Shown: positions 1-6,545, counted from the stretch's first letter. The stretch is 8,516 bases of DNA from Candidatus Hydrogenedentota bacterium (GCA_026387845.1 JAPLKX010000323.1:1-8516), one strand, 5' to 3'. The notes: a model not told the origin generated them from the letters alone. Made by a program: numbers and translations.

Positions 1-152
1 ATCCGGCATGGAGTGGACACTAAGAGGAGCCAACGCCATCATCGCGCTGCGATGCACCATCTTCTCCAGACGGTTCGAAGACTTCTGGGAACAACGCCTT
101 GCCCCCGCTGGCTAAAAACCCCATTTCCTGACGCAGGCCCGCTTCGCGCTGC
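1..152 (+). mobile_element. Right end of an ISKra4-like insertion sequence (boundary not resolved)
   Basis: The transposase tail at 2-115 implies that the right end of the element lies shortly after base 115. The other terminal inverted repeat is off the window, so the exact boundary and any target-site duplication cannot be seen. Base 152 is an upper guess, set because the neighbouring gene on the opposite strand ends at 153. The segment ccatttcctgacgc near 121-134 could be part of the terminal repeat, but there is nothing to compare it with here. Confidence 0.4.
2..115 (+). CDS. ISKra4-like transposase, C-terminal end (partial at left edge)
   Basis: An open frame runs in from the left edge and stops at TAA 113-115, giving 37 residues that begin SGMEWTLRGANAIIAL and continue through RCTIFSRRFEDFWEQ. 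From memory of the family, the pattern SGM-x-W-x-x-x-GANAI-x-ALR followed about ten residues later by RFEDFWE is the characteristic C-terminus of DDE transposases of the ISKra4 group. The catalytic residues lie off the window, so activity cannot be judged. The gene faces the exported-protein gene that ends at 153, and only 37 bp separate the two stop codons. The family call rests on a short tail. Confidence 0.72.
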   Translation, partial: SGMEWTLRGANAIIALRCTIFSRRFEDFWEQRLAPAG

Positions 153-162
153 CTATAGGCAG
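149..162. repeat. 14-bp perfect palindrome at the stop of the exported-protein gene
   Basis: CTGCCTATAGGCAG reads identically on both strands (5-bp arms around TATA). It contains the TAG stop (155-153) of the minus-strand gene and lies between two convergent genes. As RNA it could form a short hairpin, but no run of T follows it in either direction, so it is not a standard terminator. Confidence 0.5.
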
Positions 163-1265
163 TCGGCGTATTCCTGATAGACGGTCTGGCCATCCACCAT
201 AATAGTAACAGTCGCCGAGTAACAAAGCACGTGCACAGGGAGTTGCAGAGTTAGTTCCGCATTGCCGTTGATATCTGCGCTGGCTGCCGCATTTGCGGAC
301 CCCGCCGTAGCCATGATGCCGCTGCCGGGGCAGGCTCCCGAGACGGTCACGTGCAGACGACAATGATAAGCCCCGTACTCGCCAAGCACCTCTTCCGAGT
401 AGCTCGCTGAAACCTCAAACCCACAAGGCGGCGTCACGTCGTCAGGAGGTGTTGGGATCGGCTCATCGTCCAACAAGGCCGTGGCGGCCCTGGACGCATA
501 GTCTACGCCCGCCAGAGCCGCTCCCGCACAGCCAAGCAAATCGCCTCCCGCGCACTCCACTACGTCCACGGCCGTAGGACCCAAACCCAGCATGTCGCTA
601 TCCGTAAGCATGGCCGCTGTGTCAACAATCGCCCAACCACAGGCCCAAGCGCTAGTAAGACCAAGTGTTCCGACGAGCGAAATACCACAAGCGGACCAAG
701 ACAACGTCATAGACGCCAAGTTGAGGTAGTCGTCCAGCGTCGCCAGTTCCAGCATGCTTTTCCCGGCTCGCGCACCCACGGGCAATTCACTGGCAAGGCC
801 CAGGACATCCATCAGACCGGCCGTGTCGATGGCGGCGTCATTGTGCACTTCTTCGGTTCCGTCGGGTCGCGTCATGCTGATATCGACACATCCCGTTCCA
901 CTGTCATAGTTCGAGAAGCGCAATACATAGCGCCGTATTACCATCGCTGTCGGGAGACCGTCGTCGCCGAACCAGACCTTGAGTAAATCGCCGGACTTGG
1001 ACAAGCCGCCACACCCGGTAATTTTCAACGGGTCTCCTTGGCTATCCTTGTCAGCTACCACGAAGATAGACTCGCCCACAGTGTTCTGCGCGACCACGGC
1101 GAGATCCGTTTGAGGCGCACCGGAGATTCGGTAGATTGTGAGGTCGGATCCCTCCGTTGACTCCCGCTGGCATCCCTGTTGCCCGCACAGGAGCGGGGCA
1201 CAGACAGCCACAAGCAAAACCAAACCGAGTTTATGCCGGTTGACCTTCAAATACTTCCTGAACAT
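153..1265 (-). CDS. Cys-rich exported protein of unknown function, possible lipoprotein
   Basis: This is a 370-residue protein that I do not recognise. The start is taken as ATG 1265, seven bases after AGGAG; a GTG three bases further upstream is only four bases from that site. The N-terminus has a basic stretch (RKYLKVNRHK) and a hydrophobic core (LGLVLLVAVCAPLL), followed by CGQQGC. Cys31 could be a lipid-attachment site, but Gln at -3 and -2 is a poor lipobox. Residues 40-180 look globular. Residues 181-220 are unusually hydrophobic and contain two Cys. A Pro/Asp-rich linker at about 265-280 leads to a C-terminal domain of alternating beta-type sequence with several Cys. The start overlaps the stop of the upstream beta-helix gene by one base (TGATG), which suggests translational coupling and a shared role at the cell surface. 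The stop is TAG. Confidence 0.75.
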   Translation of the reverse strand: MFRKYLKVNRHKLGLVLLVAVCAPLLCGQQGCQRESTEGSDLTIYRISGAPQTDLAVVAQNTVGESIFVVADKDSQGDPLKITGCGGLSKSGDLLKVWFGDDGLPTAMVIRRYVLRFSNYDSGTGCVDISMTRPDGTEEVHNDAAIDTAGLMDVLGLASELPVGARAGKSMLELATLDDYLNLASMTLSWSACGISLVGTLGLTSAWACGWAIVDTAAMLTDSDMLGLGPTAVDVVECAGGDLLGCAGAALAGVDYASRAATALLDDEPIPTPPDDVTPPCGFEVSASYSEEVLGEYGAYHCRLHVTVSGACPGSGIMATAGSANAAASADINGNAELTLQLPVHVLCYSATVTIMVDGQTVYQEYADCL

Positions 1266-2959
1266 CACTTCTCTCCTTCCCTACGTTGCCGGCGACCAAC
1301 GGCCCAGAATAGTAGCCCGCAACTGGCATACGTGATTCCACCGCCCTTCCCGCCGCTGCACGACGGCCCCGTCGCATTGTCCCCCCCCGCATTCGACCCT
1401 CCTTCGAATACGGCGGTGAGGTATTTGTTCGCATCCATCGTAATGTTCACAGGATTCTGTATCGTAGTCACGGCGCCTTGCCAGTATTTGAACGAAGATC
1501 CGGACCCATTGACGGCCAGTACGGTTACGACTGCCCCCTCATCATAAATGTTTGCACCGGCTGGTGGAACCGTGCTTCCGTTACCTTCTACGGAGATCGT
1601 AAGGGTGTGCGTAGTCTTCACAAACACGGCGCAGATGGACATGTCGCTATCGACCGTAACGGTGGCAGGGTTGTCGGAACCTGTCAGGTCACCAGTCCAG
1701 TGATCAAAATGCCAGCCGCCTGATTCGTTGGCCGTTATGGTAACCGGCCAGCCTTGCACACAATTATGGTCGCCGGCGGGCGGGTCGGTGGTCCCGCTGC
1801 CCTGTACGGAGATCGAAAGATTCTGGTAGATTACGTACTCATCCGCTCCCACATCGTAGTCCGAACCGTCGCCTCGAAGCTCGCTGGTACCGTCGAAACC
1901 GCGCGGATCGCCGTCGAGATCGTTCGTTGCCGATGTGGCACTGCCGGCATCGATGCAGGGGGAGTTCGGCAGGAGGCAACCAGCGTCATCGATCATGGGG
2001 TCGCTACTAAAGTTGTAGGCGCCGGTAGCTCCGCCCTCAACACAGCAAAACGTCGCTGAAGTACCCTGGAGTTGGTTGGGGCTGTTTCCCCAGAGAATGC
2101 AGTTTCTTATTGCACTACATAACGAAAGCCCACCGCCTGTGTTCTCGGCAAAGTTATAAACGATCGTATTGTTTTGAATTGTCCCCCTGCAGTAATCCAG
2201 CCCGCCTCCAGACCCATACACTGAGTTTCCATAAATGTCGGTAACGCAATAGACTTCATTGGAGCCTATCATATTATTTTGGATGTTTCCGTCACATCCG
2301 TACAGCCCGCCGCCCGTTACGGCTATATTCGATATGATGAAATTCCTCTCCACCAGTCCATCACAATCGAAGATGCCTCCTCCGTGTCCTCCTCGCAGAT
2401 CATTGATGTCATATCCTCTGGCCGTATTCATCTCGATAACGTTTCTCCTGATGGTGGCGTGAGTGCCGTTCCCGCGTATGCCCGCGCCATCCCCACTTAC
2501 ATTCCCGTTCTGGATGTTAAACCCCATTAACATACACGCTGATGTCTCAAAGCCAGAAAATGTCACTACGGCTCCATTACTCGAGCCGTCGATTGTTGTC
2601 GATGCGATAACGTCCCAGTCATCGGGGTTTGTTGAACGTAGAATGATGTTCTTGCCGTAGAAACCGATGTTCTCGGCGTAGATCCGCGGAGACACAATAA
2701 TCTCATCGCCGGAATTGGAGGCGTCGATCGCGTCTTGGATAACCTGATATTGTCCTCCCGTACCTACGGTAATCTGGGCGCCTCCGGCAACACCGGAGAA
2801 GGCCAATGCCAACACTATCACCCAAAGGGGGGCGCGAATGACCACCGCTCCACATGCGGTATGCCTGCCCCTGTGGCGATCGTGACCCGGCGAGCGGGCT
2901 CCGTCCCCGGCCCAGGGAGTAAACGAATTATGACACTGACACCTTTGCATACTTCTCAT
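1265..2959 (-). CDS. Exported right-handed beta-helix protein with two bacterial repeat modules and C-terminal anchor
   Basis: The protein has 564 residues if translated from ATG 2959, which has AAAGGGG seven bases upstream. The signal peptide core (APLWVIVLALAFSGVAGGA) lies at residues 43-61, with likely cleavage before QITVG; the N-region before it is unusually long (about 40 residues, Cys/His-rich). Residues 62-378 show repeated short beta-strand turns such as RNVIEMNTA, NNMIGSNE and NNTIVYNFAENTGGG, ending in SPCIDAG...DLDGDPRGFDG...YDVGADEY. This is the typical layout of parallel beta-helix (pectate-lyase-like, choice-of-anchor Q) surface proteins. Two 69-residue modules follow (379-447 and 451-519), each with an SV-x-G-x-G-x-x-x-PPAG opening and an AVF end, as in bacterial InlB-B-type repeats. 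The tail has a Gly/Cys-rich stretch, a short hydrophobic segment (ITYASCGLLFWAV) and RRQRREGEK, like a tripartite sorting signal. No catalytic residues can be assigned, so adhesion or glycan binding is as likely as lyase activity. Confidence 0.85.
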   Translation of the reverse strand: MRSMQRCQCHNSFTPWAGDGARSPGHDRHRGRHTACGAVVIRAPLWVIVLALAFSGVAGGAQITVGTGGQYQVIQDAIDASNSGDEIIVSPRIYAENIGFYGKNIILRSTNPDDWDVIASTTIDGSSNGAVVTFSGFETSACMLMGFNIQNGNVSGDGAGIRGNGTHATIRRNVIEMNTARGYDINDLRGGHGGGIFDCDGLVERNFIISNIAVTGGGLYGCDGNIQNNMIGSNEVYCVTDIYGNSVYGSGGGLDYCRGTIQNNTIVYNFAENTGGGLSLCSAIRNCILWGNSPNQLQGTSATFCCVEGGATGAYNFSSDPMIDDAGCLLPNSPCIDAGSATSATNDLDGDPRGFDGTSELRGDGSDYDVGADEYVIYQNLSISVQGSGTTDPPAGDHNCVQGWPVTITANESGGWHFDHWTGDLTGSDNPATVTVDSDMSICAVFVKTTHTLTISVEGNGSTVPPAGANIYDEGAVVTVLAVNGSGSSFKYWQGAVTTIQNPVNITMDANKYLTAVFEGGSNAGGDNATGPSCSGGKGGGITYASCGLLFWAVGRRQRREGEK

Positions 2960-3030
2960 GAGCGTGCCCCTTTCCCAGTTGCATTTTGAAACACCTTCTT
3001 CTCGAGAACCGCAGCCTAATGCTGACTCCC

Positions 3031-3060
3031 ATCATAGCCATCCGCTCGTGGGGTTGTCAA
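3031..3060 (-). promoter_or_regulatory. Sigma70-type promoter for the beta-helix / exported-protein operon
   Basis: On the minus strand there is a perfect -35 box TTGACA (3060-3055), an 18-bp spacer, and a -10 box TATGAT (3036-3031, five of six consensus bases). Transcription would start near 3024 and leave a leader of about 65 nt before ATG 2959. This supports the long start of that gene. Confidence 0.7.
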
Positions 3061-3066
3061 GGAATC

Positions 3067-3098
3067 GAATTCGAGTCTTCCGCGGAATTCGCGTCTTA
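3067..3098. repeat. Two direct copies of GAATTCGnGTCTT, 18-bp period, upstream of a promoter
   Basis: GAATTCGAGTCTT at 3067-3079 recurs as GAATTCGCGTCTT at 3085-3097 with one mismatch in 13 bases. The period is 18 bp, a little under two helical turns. The pair begins 7 bp upstream of the -35 box of the beta-helix operon, where an activator could bind. The first copy sits in a 10-bp palindrome, TCGAATTCGA (3065-3074). Confidence 0.45.
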
Positions 3099-3363
3099 CA
3101 CAATTCACGCTGATCCCACTACCATATCGAAAGAACCGCTGGTTTCAAGGAAGAACCCCGGAAAACAGATTAGAGGCGTTGCGCCAAGTCCCATGCGTAC
3201 TAAGAGGGTCGAGCCACAGGCAGCAGGAAGGTTGCGCCGATGTCGCACATTCTTGAGGGAATCTTCCGGTACCGTTGGGACGGTCCCCGGCCGTTGTGGG
3301 GCGCGACCCAGACATGCCGAAATGCAGACCTCGATTTGAGGTTGCCGCCCCGCAGCCGTGGGA

Positions 3364-4008
3364 CTACGCCTCGGTCAGGAAAATCTTACGCAACGACTGC
3401 GGCGTGTCCACCACCAGTTCCGGCTTCCCTTCGAGCAGTTTCGCTACCGTATGCCACCCCCACGCCACCGCGATGGGAACCGCGCCCGCGCGGCGCGCCT
3501 CCCGGATGTCGCCTTTTGTGTCGCCGATGTAACACGGGGTGAGGCCGGGATGCAGCCGCATGATGCGCTTGATCTTTTTGACCTTGCTGCGTTCTTTGTC
3601 CGACCCCAGCACGTCACGAATCCCGCAGATGTTGTGGCGCAGCAGAAAGTCCACAATCGTGTCGGTTGCGTTGGACGTGATCACATAGACCGGATGCACC
3701 GCCGCAAGATCCCGGACCACCTCCGGCATCTCCGCAAACGGGCTTACCCGCCGGTGCGCCTCCGCGATCCGCGGCGCAAACATCCGCAACAGCCGCCGGA
3801 TCCGGTACATCGGAAACCCCGCCCAGAACAACTGCCGCATCACGTTCCCCTCGAAAAGACGCAAAAACGCCTCCCGCGAATTCAGGCGGTGATACCCCAA
3901 CTCATGACACGCCTTCGTGAACTCGCTGAAATACACCTCCAGCGAATCGGCAACCACCCCGTCAAAATCAAACATGATTATCGGGTTCTTAATCACACAC
4001 TGCATCAT
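3364..4008 (-). CDS. HAD-superfamily hydrolase (phosphoglycolate phosphatase-like)
   Basis: This is a cytoplasmic HAD phosphatase of 214 residues from ATG 4008. Motif I is MFDFDGVVADS, with nucleophile Asp14 and acid/base Asp16. Residues of about 22-95 form a helical cap of the kind found in Gph-type enzymes. Motif II is VITSN (109-113). Lys142, Lys144 and Lys145 in SKVKKI are candidates for the motif III lysine. Motif IV is YIGDTKGDI, with Mg-binding Asp163 and Asp167. All four catalytic motifs are present, so the enzyme should be active; the substrate (phosphoglycolate, a sugar phosphate or a nucleotide) cannot be read from sequence. The start is uncertain. ATG 4008 and ATG 4005 are adjacent, have no ribosome site, and lie where transcription should begin, so the message may be leaderless. 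A GTG at 4035 or ATG at 4104 would add residues with no HAD similarity. The gene is divergent from the glycosidase gene. The stop is TAG. Confidence 0.85.
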   Translation of the reverse strand: MMQCVIKNPIIMFDFDGVVADSLEVYFSEFTKACHELGYHRLNSREAFLRLFEGNVMRQLFWAGFPMYRIRRLLRMFAPRIAEAHRRVSPFAEMPEVVRDLAAVHPVYVITSNATDTIVDFLLRHNICGIRDVLGSDKERSKVKKIKRIMRLHPGLTPCYIGDTKGDIREARRAGAVPIAVAWGWHTVAKLLEGKPELVVDTPQSLRKIFLTEA

Positions 4009-4011
4009 TTG

Positions 4012-4041
4012 ATTGTAGCACAGCCCGGACTGCACTGTCCT
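4012..4041 (-). promoter_or_regulatory. Candidate extended -10 promoter for the HAD gene
   Basis: On the minus strand TGC-TACAAT (-10 at 4017-4012, with the TGn extension) has AGGACA as a partial -35 (4041-4036, four of six) 18 bp upstream. The predicted transcription start falls at about 4004-4006, essentially on the ATG pair. An imperfect dyad GGAC-n6-GTCC at 4027-4040 overlaps the -35 and could be an operator. Confidence 0.45.
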
Positions 4042-4049
4042 TTGTCCTC

Positions 4050-4079
4050 TTGACCCGCGCACCCCGGTTCGGCGATAGT
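4050..4079 (+). promoter_or_regulatory. Candidate sigma70-type promoter for the glycosidase operon
   Basis: TTGACC (4050-4055, five of six) and GATAGT (4074-4079, four of six) are separated by 18 bp. Transcription would start near 4086, just before the strong AGGAGGG site at 4091-4097, giving a very short leader. The weak -10 box keeps confidence moderate. Confidence 0.4.
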
Positions 4080-4104
4080 CTTGGTCAATAAGGAGGGCCG
4101 TCAC

Positions 4105-6294
4105 ATGGTGTGTTGCATGCTGGCTTTAACAAACCTGATTGTGGGCGCGGCCGGCGTAACGCCGCTGGGGGTGACGCGCGATCGACTCGAGATGGCCCAT
4201 GACCGGCTGTGTTCGCCGCCGCTCGACGATCTCGACTTCGTCATGTCCGACGTCAACTTCAAGCTCACACGCCGGTTCACCGAGTACAGCGGCGATATCT
4301 CCGGCAGGATGCTCGGCGCGCTCAACGCCACCTCCCCCCTGCTCGACCGCAGCGCGCCCGTGCTCGACAAAATGCTCCAGGCAATGCCCGGCTGCCAGAA
4401 ACCCGACGGCCATTTCGGCGCGGATCAGTCGCTCGCCACCGAAGTCAACCAAAAGCGCGACATGCCCATCCTCTGGGGCAACGGCCGGCTGCTCCTGGCG
4501 CTGGCCCAGCGGTGCGCCTCCAACCCCGACCCGGCCCTGCTCAAAACGGCCACCCGCCTCGGCGACTACGTGATCTCAACCCGGCAGTACTACGGCAAGC
4601 GGGAAAATTTCGAAGGCGTTGGCGGCGCCATGGCGTCCGGTTTCACGACGTGCTACCCCTCGCTTATCGACGGCCTTGTGGCGCTCGGCCAAGTCAGCGG
4701 CGAGCCGCGGTTTCTCGACGAGGCCCGGTACATCGCCCGCCTGTCGCTGCTCGACAGAGAGTTCAAAAGCCACCACAGCCACGGCAGGCTCACCGCCTAC
4801 AGGGGGATGCTCGACCTCGACCGCGTCACCGGCACCAACGAGTTCACCGGCGCCGTCGTCAACGGCTGCCGCGAAATCCGCCAAAACTACCTCCTCCCAA
4901 CCGGCGGTGTCACTGAAATCTTCGATCTCGCTTACTCCCGCGACGAAGGATGCAGCGAAGCCGACTGGATAAGGGTCAATTACCTGCTCTGGCTGGCCAC
5001 ACACGACACATCGTATCTCGACATCGCCGACAGCGTGCTGCGCAATCATTTCCTCCCCGCCCAGTTCGAGTCCGGCGGGTTCGGCCACGGCACGTTCAAG
5101 CCCGTCAAGGCGGGCGACGTCTCGATTAACGGCGGCCGCATCCTCGCACTCGGTTCCGAAGCCTACTGGTGCTGCTCGATGCACGGCACGCAACTGCTCG
5201 CCGACGTCGCCGGCTGGGGCGTCTTCGCCCCAGCCGGCGGATGGGGCGTCTTCGCTGACGGCCCCGACATCGTCGTTACGTTCCTTGCCGAGGTCGAAAC
5301 AGCCGTGGGTGGCGTCACCGTGACGGCGCGGCAGACCGCCCCGGCGGCGTGGACCGTTACGCTGGCTCGATCAGGTTCGGCAACCGGCTCGTTGCGCCTG
5401 CGCGTTCCCGGCTGGTCAGTTGAAGACGGAAAGCCCTTCATGCTCATAGACGGCCAACCCGCATCCATCTCGGACGGCTGGGCAACGCTGAAGTGCCCGT
5501 CGAGCGGTCAAAAACAACTCAAGGTCGAGTTCTCCAACAAAATCAACGTGACTCCCGCGCACGGCGCCGACCCCTCCGCCGCATCGCAAGTCTTCGCCGG
5601 CGGCGACCTCTACTGCCTCCCCGACGCCTGGCTCCAACCGCGCCTGCGCGACTCTGAGGACGCGCTCGAGGTCGCCCTCGCCGCCGATCGCCCCGAAAAC
5701 AGCCTGGTGCCCGTCATTGTCACCGGCCCCGACGGCGCGCCCCAACGTTCCCGCCTGACTTCCATGATGAACAAGCCCAAAGGCGGCTGCCGGGTCGTTT
5801 TCAAGGTTCGTCAACTGCCCGCGGAACAGTTCGCCGCCCTCGATGCCGCAGCGGAACCGGAACCTCCGGCCGCCGAGCCTGTGGAACTCCGGTTTGCCTG
5901 CGACGGCGAAATCCAGGTGACGCTCGATGGCGAGAACGTATACACCCACACCGGGTGGCATGAATCTCCGCTGGCGATTGTCTACACAAAGACGCCGCAA
6001 TCCCCCGGCGCCCGCAAAGTTGAAGTCAAAATCAAAGCCGGGAAACTCCCGCCGGGCGTCATCGGAACCATCAAGGCCGGCGGCCGCCTCTACACGACCA
6101 GCGCCCAAGGCTGGACCGTCCGCCCCGCCGCGTCTGACGCCGCACTACAAGCCCCTGCCGCCGATTTGGGCGGATTTGGCTCGCCGCCATGGGACTACTA
6201 CCCCGGCCATTTCGCTGCTACCGCCGCCCGATGGATCGGCCCCGCGGATCCCGGCGCCCAAAAAGAATGGATTTTCCAGTGTGAACTGAAATAG
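4105..6294 (+). CDS. GH127-like glycoside hydrolase (DUF1680 / beta-L-arabinofuranosidase superfamily), exported
   Basis: The protein has 729 residues from ATG 4105, seven bases after AGGAGGG; a TTG at 4081 would include that ribosome site in the coding region. The N-terminus (MVCCMLALTNLIVGAAG) suggests export. Residues of about 20-370 resemble the (alpha/alpha)6 barrel of GH127. TGGVTEIFDL places Glu271 where the acid/base Glu of Bifidobacterium HypBA1 (Glu322) lies. DEGC gives Glu281 and Cys283, matching the zinc ligands Glu338 and Cys340, and YWCCSMHG gives Cys356-Cys357, matching the nucleophile Cys417 and ligand Cys418. The zinc-thiolate site is therefore apparently intact. A beta-sandwich follows (about 375-585). 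Residues of about 586-729 form an extra beta-rich module ending GPADPGAQKEWIFQ, possibly carbohydrate-binding. Retaining GH127 enzymes release L-arabinofuranose, but other DUF1680 members act on other sugars, so the substrate is open. It heads a probable operon with the small membrane protein. The stop is TAG. Confidence 0.82.
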   Translation: MVCCMLALTNLIVGAAGVTPLGVTRDRLEMAHDRLCSPPLDDLDFVMSDVNFKLTRRFTEYSGDISGRMLGALNATSPLLDRSAPVLDKMLQAMPGCQKPDGHFGADQSLATEVNQKRDMPILWGNGRLLLALAQRCASNPDPALLKTATRLGDYVISTRQYYGKRENFEGVGGAMASGFTTCYPSLIDGLVALGQVSGEPRFLDEARYIARLSLLDREFKSHHSHGRLTAYRGMLDLDRVTGTNEFTGAVVNGCREIRQNYLLPTGGVTEIFDLAYSRDEGCSEADWIRVNYLLWLATHDTSYLDIADSVLRNHFLPAQFESGGFGHGTFKPVKAGDVSINGGRILALGSEAYWCCSMHGTQLLADVAGWGVFAPAGGWGVFADGPDIVVTFLAEVETAVGGVTVTARQTAPAAWTVTLARSGSATGSLRLRVPGWSVEDGKPFMLIDGQPASISDGWATLKCPSSGQKQLKVEFSNKINVTPAHGADPSAASQVFAGGDLYCLPDAWLQPRLRDSEDALEVALAADRPENSLVPVIVTGPDGAPQRSRLTSMMNKPKGGCRVVFKVRQLPAEQFAALDAAAEPEPPAAEPVELRFACDGEIQVTLDGENVYTHTGWHESPLAIVYTKTPQSPGARKVEVKIKAGKLPPGVIGTIKAGGRLYTTSAQGWTVRPAASDAALQAPAADLGGFGSPPWDYYPGHFAATAARWIGPADPGAQKEWIFQCELK

Positions 6295-6299
6295 CGCCC

Positions 6300-6325
6300 G
6301 CACGGATGCGGCGCACGGACGCGGC
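6300..6325 (+). repeat. Two tandem 13-bp units between the glycosidase and small-protein genes
   Basis: GCACGGATGCGGC (6300-6312) is followed directly by GCACGGACGCGGC (6313-6325), with one mismatch; part of a further copy (GCACGG) begins at 6324. The units fill most of the 59-bp gap between the TAG of the glycosidase gene and the ribosome site of the next gene. No function is evident. Confidence 0.5.
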
Positions 6326-6353
6326 ACGGCGATGGTTCAAGGAGGAACCGACC

Positions 6354-6545
6354 ATGTTTTTCTTTCTGATGCTATTGATGAGCGTAGCAGGAATTGTCAT
6401 TTGGGCCCTCTTGCTCGGGATCGCGTGGCGCTCCATGCTGGCGTTGGAAGCCCTCGCCCGAACCCAGCGCGAGGTCGTCTCCGTCATGCAAAAACGGCCT
6501 GCCCCTACGGTCGAAGAACCCGGCCGCGTTCTGGTGGAAACCTGA
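6354..6545 (+). CDS. Small single-pass membrane protein, 63 residues, function unknown
   Basis: ATG 6354 follows a strong Shine-Dalgarno site, AAGGAGG (6339-6345), with an 8-base spacer, and the frame ends at TGA. Residues 3-24 (FFLMLLMSVAGIVIWALLLGIA) form one transmembrane helix. It is followed by an amphipathic, probably helical stretch (WRSMLALEALARTQREVVSVMQKR, 25-48) and a Pro/Glu-containing tail. The shape, a short helix in the membrane with a soluble helical tail, is typical of small accessory or partner proteins of membrane complexes. I recognise no family. It lies 59 bp behind the GH127-like gene on the same strand, so the two are probably co-transcribed. The strong ribosome site argues that this is a real gene despite its length. 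Confidence 0.7.
   Translation: MFFFLMLLMSVAGIVIWALLLGIAWRSMLALEALARTQREVVSVMQKRPAPTVEEPGRVLVET

Larger units (their letters stand above)
2960..3363. other. 404-bp intergenic region between the beta-helix and HAD genes
   Basis: The region holds the minus-strand promoter (3060-3031), its leader, and the 18-bp-period repeat. From 3099 to 3363 there is no convincing gene: the open frames lack a good ribosome site or recognisable sequence. Two weak hairpins were seen. ACCTC-gattt-GAGGT (3328-3342) lies 21 bp after the HAD stop, and ACCGT-tggg-ACGGT lies at 3271-3284. Neither is followed by a T-run, so neither is a clear terminator. Confidence 0.5.

Noticed and set aside
3271..3284. Hairpin ACCGT-tggg-ACGGT as a terminator of the HAD gene.
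   Set aside because: It has a five-base stem with no T-run on either strand, which is too weak to call.
2986..3339. 117-residue open frame on the + strand in the gap between the beta-helix and HAD genes.
   Set aside because: There is no good ribosome site and no recognisable sequence, and it covers a strong promoter in the opposite direction.
4009..4104. Start of the HAD protein at ATG 4104 with a 32-residue N-terminal extension.
   Set aside because: The extension has no HAD similarity, would span both divergent promoters, and lacks a ribosome site.
4209..6108. Long open frames antisense to or in other frames of the glycosidase gene (for example 4209-4916 +, 4576-5193 -, 5416-6108 -).
   Set aside because: They are Arg/Pro/Ala-rich translations of a high-GC gene, have no ribosome sites or domains, and overlap a well-supported coding frame.
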